Below are positions 7,090-14,450 of a DNA stretch of 18,714 nucleotides, piece after piece. The notes under the pieces are model-generated. The model searched no databases, was not told the origin of the DNA, and was given only the letters and a program-made list of their open reading frames with translations. Position 1 is the first letter of the stretch, and each line of letters opens with the position of its first letter. Source of the stretch: JBEAOO01 sp041164825 (GTDB lineage: Bacteria; Pseudomonadota; Gammaproteobacteria; Burkholderiales; Burkholderiaceae_C); contig JBEAOO010000017.1 of NCBI GenBank assembly GCA_041164825.1, positions 1 through 18,714 of the forward strand, written 5' to 3'. The translations under genes and the position numbers were made by a program.

Positions 7090-7380
7090 TCAGATGCTGA
7101 GCACGTAGACCTCGGCCGCGGCGCGTTCTGCCGCAGTGTGGCCGGCGAGCGCGTGGTCCCACTCGGGGCCGGATGCGCCGTGGATGGCGCTCTGGCCGAT
7201 GGTCATCGACGCCACCTCTTCCGTGCTGGCATCAAACTCCGCGATCTGGCGTCGGTCGGCCACGAACAGCCGCGCCACGGCCGCGCCAGCGGCGTCGATC
7301 AGCACCAGATAGCGGGCTGCTTCTTGCAGCGGGCGGTGGTCGTGCCCGCTCGGCGCTTCATTGCCAAAACCTTGGTTCAT
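7090..7380 (-). CDS. Conserved-looking small protein of unknown function (96 residues)
   Basis: I do not recognise a named family. The ATG at 7378-7380 is preceded by AGGAGGGT at ideal spacing, the best ribosome binding site in the window, which strongly supports this start over the longer open frame upstream. The protein (MNQGFGNEAPSGHDHRPLQE, then AARYLVLIDAAGAAVARLFV and DRRQIAEFDASTEEVA) is soluble, has no signal peptide, and is Ala-rich with a C-terminal helix ending AAEVYVLSI. It reads like a small alpha/beta cytoplasmic protein. It converges on the degenerate GGDEF gene and is divergent from the secreted protein at 7559. No function is assigned. Confidence 0.7.
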   Translation of the reverse strand: MNQGFGNEAPSGHDHRPLQEAARYLVLIDAAGAAVARLFVADRRQIAEFDASTEEVASMTIGQSAIHGASGPEWDHALAGHTAAERAAAEVYVLSI

Positions 7381-7558
7381 CTCGACCCTCCTTGCTGCAG
7401 CAGGGGGTGGGCTGCGCGCGTCCAGACTAGCACTTTGCTGTGCGGGTGGGTGAGCGGTTTTGCCTGGCTTTGATCGTGTGCTGGCACCTGGACATGGACG
7501 CCGAATGGCGACGCAAACGTCATCGCATCGACACAAATGGGGTTCAGCATCAGCGGCT

Positions 7559-8086
7559 ATGTGCCGCATTCCATCGATCTTCCTCGCCCTGGCTCTGGCC
7601 AGCTCCCTCGCTCTGGCCGACGAGCACCGCGTGGTGGCTCCGCCTGCTGCCTTGCTGGCGGTGCCCGCTGCCCCGCAGGCCACTGACACCACCGACCTCA
7701 AGTTCCGTGACTTCTTCGCGCTGCCCGTGGGCCCCAAAGGCTTGGCGCCCAGCCCGCGATTGCTGGCACTGGCCGGCCAGCGGGTGCGCATCGTCGGCTA
7801 CATGGCGCGCCAAGACGAACCCAATGCGGGCTTGATGATCCTGGCACCTCTGCCGGTGGTGCTGGGCGACGAGGACGAGGCCTACGCCGACGACCTGCCT
7901 GCCAGCGCGCTCTATGTGCACTTGGCCGAGGCCGACCGCGCGCACAACGTGCACTGGATGCCGGGCTTGCTCAGCGTGAGTGGCGTGCTGCAAGTGGGTG
8001 CCACGCGTGAGGCCGATGGCCGCATGTCGTTTGTGCGCCTGCAGCTCGACCCGGTGCTCTCGCAGGCCGTGGTGGCCGCGCACTGA
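7559..8086 (+). CDS. Secreted protein of unknown function, possible OB-like fold
   Basis: From the ATG at 7559 the product is 175 residues with a short signal peptide (MCRIPSIFLALALASSLALA) and predicted cleavage before Asp-Glu-His. The mature protein contains LKFRDFFALPVGPKGLAPS, AGQRVRIVGYMARQDEPNAG and SALYVHLAE, ending in a strand-rich SVSGVLQVGATREADGRMSF segment. The pattern GxxVRIxGYM recalls the start of DUF3299-like or other OB-fold periplasmic proteins, but I cannot confirm the family. Earlier in-frame ATGs at 7460 and 7505 would add a leader that buries the signal peptide, so I prefer 7559 although its Shine-Dalgarno sequence is weak. The alkaline phosphatase gene follows in the same direction after 139 bases with no terminator between, so co-expression is plausible. 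Confidence 0.7.
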   Translation: MCRIPSIFLALALASSLALADEHRVVAPPAALLAVPAAPQATDTTDLKFRDFFALPVGPKGLAPSPRLLALAGQRVRIVGYMARQDEPNAGLMILAPLPVVLGDEDEAYADDLPASALYVHLAEADRAHNVHWMPGLLSVSGVLQVGATREADGRMSFVRLQLDPVLSQAVVAAH

Positions 8087-8225
8087 GCGCTCTTGAAGCC
8101 CTCTCGATCACTGATCTCTGATGGCGCGCCCAGCCGATCACGCGAACATCGCTGACCGAGCTGGTGCGCACGAGCGCCATCCCCCTCTTTTCAGCCTTCT
8201 TTGCATTCACTCCACAGGACTGCCC

Positions 8226-10226
8226 ATGCCGTCGTTTGCCCTTCGCCCCTTGTCTGCCGCTGCCGCTTTGTTGGCACTGGCCCTGCCCACGCTGAGCCAC
8301 GCTGCGCCGACCGTGTCGCGCCTGACGCCGCCGAGCGAGCTGTTCGCATCGAACAACGCCAACGGCCCGGTCATCGCGCGCTTTTTGCCGGGTCAGCGTT
8401 TTGACCTGCAGGCCACCGTGCGTCTGGATGCCGGCACCACGCTGACCGGCTTCAGCTTCGCCGTCGACGGCGTCGAAACGCGTCCGGCCGCGGGCACCAC
8501 CAGCATCGTCACCACCGGCCTGAGCCTGGCGAAAGACGTGAACGCAGCGGTGGTCTCGCAGCGCGCCTTCACCCACAAGAAGCCCGGCGTGCACACGCTG
8601 ACCGTGCGCGCCACGCAGTCCGACGGCCAGACCGTCAGCGCCACCGGCAACTTCGAGATCGTGGCGCTGGAGCGCAACGGCAAGCCGGCCAAGAACATCA
8701 TCATCTTGCTGGGTGATGGCATGGGCGCGTCGCAGCGCACCGCCGCGCGCATCATTGGCCATGGTTATGCCCAGGGCAAGGCGCAGAGCCTGCTGGCCAT
8801 GGACACCTTCCCGGTCACCGGCATGGTGATGACCTCGTCGCTCGACGGCATCGTCACCGACTCGGCCCCGGGCATGTCCAACTACGTGACGGGCAACAAG
8901 TCGGCCAACAACACCGAAGGCGTGTTCCCGGACGACACCACCGACGCGTTCGACAACCCGCGCATCGAGTACCTCAGCGAGTACCTGCACCGCACCCAAG
9001 GCAAGGCGCTGGGCGTGGTCACCACCTCGGACGTGTTTGATGCCACGCCAGCCTCCATGGCCGTGCACACCAGCAACCGCGGCTATGGCTCGGGCATCGT
9101 TGACCAATTCTTGGACGACCGCAAACTCACCGGCCTGACCGTGCTGATGGGTGGCGGCCGCAAGTGGTTCTTGCCCAATGGCGACAAGCTCAAGGCCAAT
9201 GGCTCGCTCGACGGCCAACCCATGAACGGCTCGCAGCGCGACAGCCGCAGCGACTATGAACTCGGCGCCGACATCGTCACTGGCTGGGGCGCCGCGCGCG
9301 GCAGCAAAGACCCGGGCCGCGACCTGATCCAGGACTTTCAGGGTGCCGGCTTTGCCTACGCCCCCGACCGCGCCGGCCTGCAAACCGCAGCCGCTTCGGC
9401 CGACAAGCTGCTGGGCCTGTTCTCCTACTCGAACATGAACGTGGCCTTCGACAAGATCAACAAGCGCCGCGGCGTGTCGACCATCGTCGACGACTACGGC
9501 TTCCCCGACCAGCCGATGCTCGACGAGATGGCCAGCGCCGCGCTCCAGGTGCTGTCGAAGAACAAGCAAGGCTTCGTGGCCATGATCGAAGGCGCGTCCA
9601 TCGACAAGCAAGAGCACTTGATGGACACCGACCGCTGGTTGCTGGAGGTGCTGGAGTTCGACCGCGCGATCAAGGTGGCGCAAGACTTCGCCGCCAAGCA
9701 TCCCGACACCATCGTCATCGTGACGGCCGACCACGAGTGCTCGGGCGCCTCGATCATCGGCGCCTCGACCAAGCCCGTGGCCGCCCTGCAAGCCGCCACG
9801 GCGACGCCGGGTGTGGCTGCGCAGCGTGACCCGGTGGTGGGCACCTACCAAGCCTCCAAGTTCCCCAAGTACACCATCGCTCCCGATGGCTACCCGGTGA
9901 GCACCGACGTCGACTTCAAGATGTTGATCGGCTACGGCGCCAATGCCGACCGCTATGAAACCTGGTTGTCCAACGCCACGCCGACGCAAGACTCGCAGCA
10001 GCCCTTTGTCGGCGCCGCGCCGCTGAGCAAGATGCCCGCCAACCCGAACGTGCGCAACGCCACCACCGGCTTCTTGATCACCGGCCAGGTGCCGGGCGAC
10101 TCGGCCGTGCACACGGCCACCGACGTGCCACTCTCGGCCTATGGCCGCGGTGCGGCGGCGTTCACCGGCGTGATGGACAACACCGACGTGTTCTTCAAGC
10201 TGGCCAAGATCGTCGGCGCACGCTGA
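8226..10226 (+). CDS. Alkaline phosphatase, PhoA-like, with an extra N-terminal domain
   Basis: An exported metal-dependent phosphomonoesterase of 666 residues that releases phosphate in the periplasm or outside the cell. The signal peptide (SAAAALLALALPTLSHA) is cleaved near Ala26. Residues about 30-155 form a beta-rich domain that looks Ig-like (GFSFAVDGVETRPAAG, then GVHTLTVRATQSDGQTVSA). The catalytic domain follows with LLGDGMGAS (Asp164, metal ligand), TDSAPG (nucleophile Ser213), TSDVFDATPAS, EGASIDKQEH (matching E. coli ASIDKQDH), VTADHE and, near the C-terminus, VHTATDVPLSAYG. It is much longer than E. coli PhoA (471), through the N-domain and insertions. AGGA lies 7 bases before the ATG. 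I found no convincing Pho box in the 139 bases upstream. A strong terminator follows. Confidence 0.93.
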   Translation: MPSFALRPLSAAAALLALALPTLSHAAPTVSRLTPPSELFASNNANGPVIARFLPGQRFDLQATVRLDAGTTLTGFSFAVDGVETRPAAGTTSIVTTGLSLAKDVNAAVVSQRAFTHKKPGVHTLTVRATQSDGQTVSATGNFEIVALERNGKPAKNIIILLGDGMGASQRTAARIIGHGYAQGKAQSLLAMDTFPVTGMVMTSSLDGIVTDSAPGMSNYVTGNKSANNTEGVFPDDTTDAFDNPRIEYLSEYLHRTQGKALGVVTTSDVFDATPASMAVHTSNRGYGSGIVDQFLDDRKLTGLTVLMGGGRKWFLPNGDKLKANGSLDGQPMNGSQRDSRSDYELGADIVTGWGAARGSKDPGRDLIQDFQGAGFAYAPDRAGLQTAAASADKLLGLFSYSNMNVAFDKINKRRGVSTIVDDYGFPDQPMLDEMASAALQVLSKNKQGFVAMIEGASIDKQEHLMDTDRWLLEVLEFDRAIKVAQDFAAKHPDTIVIVTADHECSGASIIGASTKPVAALQAATATPGVAAQRDPVVGTYQASKFPKYTIAPDGYPVSTDVDFKMLIGYGANADRYETWLSNATPTQDSQQPFVGAAPLSKMPANPNVRNATTGFLITGQVPGDSAVHTATDVPLSAYGRGAAAFTGVMDNTDVFFKLAKIVGAR

Positions 10227-10313
10227 GGCTGCAGGGCGAGGTCGCACCGGCTCGGTCGGTGCACCCGCCGCCCGCCCGCAGCCTGCTCAGCGCGGCGCAG
10301 ACCGCTGAATGAC

Positions 10314-10348
10314 AACGCCCGCCCGGGTTCACCGGGCGGGCGTTTTTT
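10314..10348 (+). terminator. Intrinsic terminator after the alkaline phosphatase gene
   Basis: A 13-pair perfect GC-rich stem (AACGCCCGCCCGG / CCGGGCGGGCGTT) with a GTTCA loop is followed by T residues (TTTTTT at 10343-10348 including stem ends). It lies 88 bases after the phosphatase stop. The minus-strand side has a poor tail, so it mainly serves the plus-strand gene. Confidence 0.9.
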
Positions 10349-10402
10349 CATGCGCGGGTGCAGGAGCTCGGGCAGGGGTTGCGCGTGAGGCCGTGCGCGC
10401 GC

Positions 10403-10636
10403 TCAGCGGCCCCGGCCGTCCCACTCGCGCTGCTGCTCACCTCGGCCGTAGCCGCCGCCACCGTTGCCGCCAGCACCGCCTCGGCCGCCTTGTTCGTAGC
10501 GCTGCTCACCGCGTCCGCGGCCCTCGCCACGGCCCCACTCGTGGGGCGGCAAGATGCAGCAGCCGCTGACGGCGATGGCGGTGAGGGCGAGCGCGGCGAC
10601 GCGCAGGGTGCATCGGGTGGTTGTTGTGATCTTCAA
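10403..10636 (-). CDS. Small Gly/Arg-rich lipoprotein
   Basis: From a TTG start at 10634-10636 the product is 77 residues. AAGGAG lies 7 bases upstream of this TTG, which is why I prefer it to the longer open frame. The N-terminus (MKITTTTRCTLRVAALALTA) leads to a lipobox AVSG-C followed by another Cys, giving a Cys-Cys-Ile-Leu-Pro-Pro mature start. The remaining residues are almost only Gly, Arg, Glu and Gln in GRGE/GRGEQ-like units plus a GGAGGNGGGG stretch, so the mature part is probably disordered and extracytoplasmic. Similar tiny lipoproteins occur in related bacteria (memory only); function unknown. It is downstream of the dehydrogenase gene on the same strand after 114 bases. Confidence 0.65.
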   Translation of the reverse strand: MKITTTTRCTLRVAALALTAIAVSGCCILPPHEWGRGEGRGRGEQRYEQGGRGGAGGNGGGGYGRGEQQREWDGRGR

Positions 10637-10750
10637 GCGTGTCTCCTTGGCGGCTCGGACGCCGCCCAGGTTCACAACGCTGGCGCCAGGGCGCGCCGTT
10701 GACCCTCACGCTGGTCGCCTGTGGGTAAAGCTGCGTAAAGCGTCAGCGGC

Positions 10751-12223
10751 TCACTTCAGGATGTCGCCAATGCACAGGTACTTCACCTCCACGTAGTCGT
10801 CGATGCCGTGGTGTGAGCCCTCGCGGCCCAGGCCACTTTGTTTGACGCCACCAAAGGGCACTTCGGCGGTGGAAATGAGGCCGGTGTTGATGCCCACCAT
10901 GCCGTACTCCAGCGCCTCGCCGACGCGGAAGATGCGGCCGACATCGCGGCTGTAGAAGTAGCTCGCCAGGCCGAACTCGGTGTCGTTGGCCAATGCCACC
11001 ACCTCGGCTTCAGTGGTGAAGCGGAACACCGGTGCCACCGGGCCGAAGGTTTCTTCGCGTGCGCACAGCATGTCGGCCGTGGCGTTGGCCAGCACCGTGG
11101 GGCGGTAGAAGCGATCGCCGATCTTGTCGCCACCGACCAGCACTTTGGCGCCTTTGGCCACGGCGTCGGCGACGTGCGCTTCCACCTTGCTGAGCGCGGC
11201 GCTGTCGATCATCGGGCCTTGGGTGATGCCCGGCTCAAAGCCGTTGCCCACCTGGATGGCGCCGGCCTTGGCGGCCAGCTTGGCCACGAAGGCGTCGTAC
11301 ACCCCGTCTTGCACATAGAAGCGATTCGCGCACACACAGGTCTGGCCGGCGTTGCGGTACTTGCTGATCAGCGCACCTTCAACCGCGCTGTCGAGGTCGG
11401 CATCGTCAAAGACGATGAAGGGCGCATTGCCACCGAGTTCGAGCGAGAGCTTCTTGATGGTGGGCGCGCACTGGCGGGCCAGGATGCGGCCGACTTCGGT
11501 CGATCCGGTGAAGCTCAGGTGGCGCACCACGTCGCTGGCGCACAGCACATTGCCGATGGCGATCGATTGCTCGGCGTCGGCGGTCAGAACGTTGAGCACA
11601 CCCGCCGGCATGCCGGCGCGCAGCGCCAACTCGGCCACAGCCAGCGCGCTCAGCGGCGTTTGCTCAGCCGGTTTGATGACCACGGTGCAGCCCGCGGCCA
11701 GCGCCGGGGCCACCTTGCGCGTGATCATGGCGATCGGGAAGTTCCACGGCGTGATGGCCGCGCACACGCCCATGGCCTGCTTGATGACGAGGTAGCGCTT
11801 GTTGTTGTCGGTGGTCGGCACGGTTTCGCCGTAGATGCGCTTGGCCTCTTCGGCAAACCACTCGATGAAGCTGGCGCCGTAGCCCACTTCGCCCTTGGCC
11901 TCGGCCAGCGGCTTGCCTTGCTCGGCCGTCATGATGCGGGCGAGGTCATCGGCGTGCTGGTGCAGCAGGTGGTACCAGCGCATCAGGATGGCGCCGCGCT
12001 CCTTGGCGGTTTTGCTGCGCCAGGCGGGCCAGGCCGCGTTGGCGGCTTGGAGTGCGGTCTGTGCATCGGCCGCGCCCAGGTTGCTCACTTGGGCCAGCAC
12101 GGCGCCGGTGGCCGGGTCGGTCACGTCGAAGCGGCTGGCGCCGTCAACCCATGCGCCGTTGATGAGGGCCTGCGTCTTGAGCAGGCTGGGGTCTTGCAGC
12201 AGGGACAGGGGCGAGGTGCTCAT
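10751..12223 (-). CDS. gabD: NAD(P)-dependent succinate/glutarate-semialdehyde dehydrogenase (GabD type)
   Basis: A 490-residue cytoplasmic aldehyde dehydrogenase that oxidises a dicarboxylic semialdehyde to the diacid. Motifs: the cofactor segment TPWNFPIAM (158-166), VIKPAEQTP (182-190), FTGSTEVG (238-245), catalytic Glu262 in LELGGNAP, and catalytic Cys296 in GQTCVCAN. The Cys-x-Cys arrangement is typical of succinate-semialdehyde dehydrogenases. Length and C-terminal PFGGVKQSGLGREGSHHGIDDYVE also fit GabD. It is the last gene of the transporter operon, 53 bases after the permease stop, with a GAAGAG Shine-Dalgarno sequence. With glutaryl-CoA dehydrogenase and a glutarate-type CoA-transferase in the same operon, glutarate semialdehyde (the DavD reaction of lysine/5-aminovalerate breakdown) may be the real substrate; sequence alone does not separate the two. 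Confidence 0.92.
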   Translation of the reverse strand: MSTSPLSLLQDPSLLKTQALINGAWVDGASRFDVTDPATGAVLAQVSNLGAADAQTALQAANAAWPAWRSKTAKERGAILMRWYHLLHQHADDLARIMTAEQGKPLAEAKGEVGYGASFIEWFAEEAKRIYGETVPTTDNNKRYLVIKQAMGVCAAITPWNFPIAMITRKVAPALAAGCTVVIKPAEQTPLSALAVAELALRAGMPAGVLNVLTADAEQSIAIGNVLCASDVVRHLSFTGSTEVGRILARQCAPTIKKLSLELGGNAPFIVFDDADLDSAVEGALISKYRNAGQTCVCANRFYVQDGVYDAFVAKLAAKAGAIQVGNGFEPGITQGPMIDSAALSKVEAHVADAVAKGAKVLVGGDKIGDRFYRPTVLANATADMLCAREETFGPVAPVFRFTTEAEVVALANDTEFGLASYFYSRDVGRIFRVGEALEYGMVGINTGLISTAEVPFGGVKQSGLGREGSHHGIDDYVEVKYLCIGDILK

Positions 12224-12276
12224 GGCAGGGGCTCTTCAGGGTGTATGGGGTCGAGAAAAAACCAGCTTAGCGGGCT

Positions 12277-13104
12277 TCAGCGGCGGCGGCCGCGCAGCCA
12301 CTCCAACACCAGCATCAGCGTGGTGGTGAACAGGATCAGCAGCGTCGCCACGGCCGCGATGGTCGGGTTGATGTTCTCGCGGATGCCGGTGAACATTTGG
12401 CGCGGCAGCGTCACTTGGTTGGGGCCGGCGATGAACAGCGTGACCACCACCTCATCGAAGGACGTGGCAAATGCAAACAACGCGCCCGAGACCACACCCG
12501 GTGCAATCACCGGCAGCGTGATGCGGAAGAAGGTTTGCACCGGCCCGGCGCCCAGGCTCAGCGAAGCGCGCACCAAATTTTGGTTGAAGCCTTGCAGCGT
12601 GGCCAGCACGGTGGTGACCACAAAGGGCGCGCCCAGCGCAGCGTGCACCAGGATCAGGCCGGTGTAGGTGTCCGACAAACCAATACGCGCAAAGAACAAA
12701 TAGCAGGCCACCCCCACCACCACGATCGGTACCACCATCGGCGCGATCAGCACGCCCATCAGCAGGCCCTTGAACGGGAAGTTGGCACGCGCCAGACCGA
12801 CGGCCGTCAGAGTGCCCAGCGTGGTGGCGATGATGGTGGCAGCGGGCGCCACGATGAAGCTGTTCTTGGCCGCGCGGCCCCATTCATCGGACGTGAACAG
12901 GTTGTGATACCACTGCAGCGACCAGCCCGGCATCGGGTAGGCGAGGAACGACGAGGCCGAAAACGACAGCGGGATGATGGCCAGGATGGGCGCCAGCAAA
13001 TACACCAGCACGGCAATGCAAGTGGCGCGCAGCGCCCACCAGCCGAGCTTGTCGAGCGGGGTGTAGTAAGCCGGGAAAACAGGGCGGAGGGCAGCGAGGT
13101 TCAT
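12277..13104 (-). CDS. ABC transporter permease, PotC-like (polyamine/omega-amino acid type)
   Basis: An inner-membrane subunit of 275 residues with about six membrane segments (for example ATCIAVLVYLLAPILAIIPL and LIAPMVVPIVVVGVACYLFF). The cytoplasmic EAA-type loop that contacts the ATPase is seen as LVRASLSLGAGPVQTFFRITLP. FATSFDEVVVTLFIAGP is the usual PotC-like C-terminal segment. I chose the ATG at 13102-13104; a TTG at 13126-13128 that overlaps the upstream stop codon would add eight residues and cannot be excluded. Gene order and similarity put it with the other three transporter genes. Confidence 0.9.
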   Translation of the reverse strand: MNLAALRPVFPAYYTPLDKLGWWALRATCIAVLVYLLAPILAIIPLSFSASSFLAYPMPGWSLQWYHNLFTSDEWGRAAKNSFIVAPAATIIATTLGTLTAVGLARANFPFKGLLMGVLIAPMVVPIVVVGVACYLFFARIGLSDTYTGLILVHAALGAPFVVTTVLATLQGFNQNLVRASLSLGAGPVQTFFRITLPVIAPGVVSGALFAFATSFDEVVVTLFIAGPNQVTLPRQMFTGIRENINPTIAAVATLLILFTTTLMLVLEWLRGRRR

Positions 13105-13124
13105 GGTGGGTTCTCGTCCAGCGC

Positions 13125-14405
13125 TCAACCGAGGCTCAGTTCAGATTTGACGACGCGGCGGTACAGCGCATAAAGCACCAACGTGGCCGCGAGCAAGATG
13201 GCGCCGAGCGCGCAGGCCATGCCCCAGTTGATGTCGACGTTGGTGTATTGGGCGATGTAGTAGCTCAACATCTGGTCGTCGGCGCCGCCCAGCAAGGCCG
13301 GCGTCACGTAGTAGCCGATGGCCAAGATGAACACCAGCAAGCCGCCTGCGCCCACACCCGGCCAGGTTTGCGGCACATACACGCGGAAGAACGCCGCCAG
13401 CGGCGAGCTGCCCAGCGACACCGCCGCGCGCAAGTAGGTGGGCGGCACGCTCTTCATCACGCTGTAGAGCGGCAAGATCATGAACGGCAGCAGGATGTGC
13501 ACCATCGAGATCAACACGCCCGTGCGGTTGAACAGCAGGGCCAGCGGCTCGTTGATCACGCCCACGCCCATCAGTGCGCTGTTGACCAGGCCTTCGCGCT
13601 GCAGCAGCACGATCCAGGCGGCCACACGCACGAGGATGGAGGTCCAGAACGGCACCAGCACCAGAATCATCAGCAGGTTGGCGGCGCGCGCGCTGAGCGT
13701 GCTCAGCCAATACGCCAGCGGGTAGGCCAGCAGCAGGCAGATCACGGTGACGGCTGCGCTGATCTGGAAGGTGCGCAGCAGGATGCGGCTGAACACACGC
13801 TGGTCGGGTGCCACCTGCGTGATGCCGCCTTCGGGCGCGCGCTTCAGGTCGAGAGAGGTGAGCAGGTAGTCGGGCGTCCAGCGCGAGGCGTTTTTCTCAA
13901 TCGCGTGCCAGAACTTGATGTCGCCCCAGCGCGCATCGACCTCGATCATTTTGTCGCGCACTTGCTCGGCAGTGAGGCCTTCGCCCAAGGGCAGCGCGCG
14001 GTAGGTGGCCATCACCAGCGAACGGGCGCCGGCCACTTCGGTGTTCAGGCGGCGCGCCAGGGCGCCGGCTTCGGAGCCATCGCCGAGGTGGCCCAGGTCG
14101 GTGGCCACGGCGGCAAAGGCGGCGGCGGGTGGCGGGCCTTGTTTGTCCCAGCCAGAGAGCGTGGCCGACACGCTGGGCAGGATGTTGGCCACCTCGGGGT
14201 TCTCCACCGCGCGCACCAGCAGCGCGCCGATGGGCACCAGCAAGGTGACCAACAAAAAGATCAACAACGGCAAGGTGAGCGCGACGGCCACCGCGTGCCG
14301 CCGCCGCTGGGCGCGGACGAGCGAGCGGGCCAGCTCGGGCGAGCCCACCGCCGGGGCGGCAGCGGCAGCCTCGGTGGCAGAGAGGGCGGAAACAGCAGCG
14401 GTCAT
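13125..14405 (-). CDS. ABC transporter permease, PotB-like, with a large extracytoplasmic insertion
   Basis: A 426-residue inner-membrane permease, partner of the PotC-like protein. A first membrane segment (VAVALTLPLLIFLLVTLLVPIGALLV, residues about 39-64) is followed by about 140 hydrophilic residues (66-205) before the second membrane segment (ISAAVTVICLLLAYPLAYWL region, about 215-234). The rest is a normal permease with an EAA-type loop (YLRAAVSLGSSPLAAFFRVYVP). Classic PotB proteins are near 280 residues, so the insertion explains the extra length; by topology it should face the periplasm, where it could contact the binding protein. The start is ATG 45 bases after the binding-protein stop. 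Confidence 0.9.
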   Translation of the reverse strand: MTAAVSALSATEAAAAAPAVGSPELARSLVRAQRRRHAVAVALTLPLLIFLLVTLLVPIGALLVRAVENPEVANILPSVSATLSGWDKQGPPPAAAFAAVATDLGHLGDGSEAGALARRLNTEVAGARSLVMATYRALPLGEGLTAEQVRDKMIEVDARWGDIKFWHAIEKNASRWTPDYLLTSLDLKRAPEGGITQVAPDQRVFSRILLRTFQISAAVTVICLLLAYPLAYWLSTLSARAANLLMILVLVPFWTSILVRVAAWIVLLQREGLVNSALMGVGVINEPLALLFNRTGVLISMVHILLPFMILPLYSVMKSVPPTYLRAAVSLGSSPLAAFFRVYVPQTWPGVGAGGLLVFILAIGYYVTPALLGGADDQMLSYYIAQYTNVDINWGMACALGAILLAATLVLYALYRRVVKSELSLG

Positions 14406-14450
14406 CGCGTCAACCTTGTCGGTGCATCAACTCAGTGCAAGCAGCAGCGC

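Noticed and set aside
8087..8225. Pho box upstream of the alkaline phosphatase
   Set aside because: I looked for paired CTGTCAT-like direct repeats and found none convincing; regulation by PhoB cannot be claimed from this sequence.
7971..10247. 758-codon open frame antisense to the alkaline phosphatase
   Set aside because: It mirrors the plus-strand gene, has His/Gly/Arg-rich shadow composition and no motif, while the plus strand carries all phosphatase catalytic motifs.
10637..10750. Terminator after gabD
   Set aside because: Short GC-rich inverted segments exist, but none is followed by a T-run on the minus strand, so the small lipoprotein gene may be read from the same transcript.
10838..12667. 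609-codon plus-strand open frame opposite gabD
   Set aside because: It is the antisense shadow of a gene with intact aldehyde dehydrogenase motifs.
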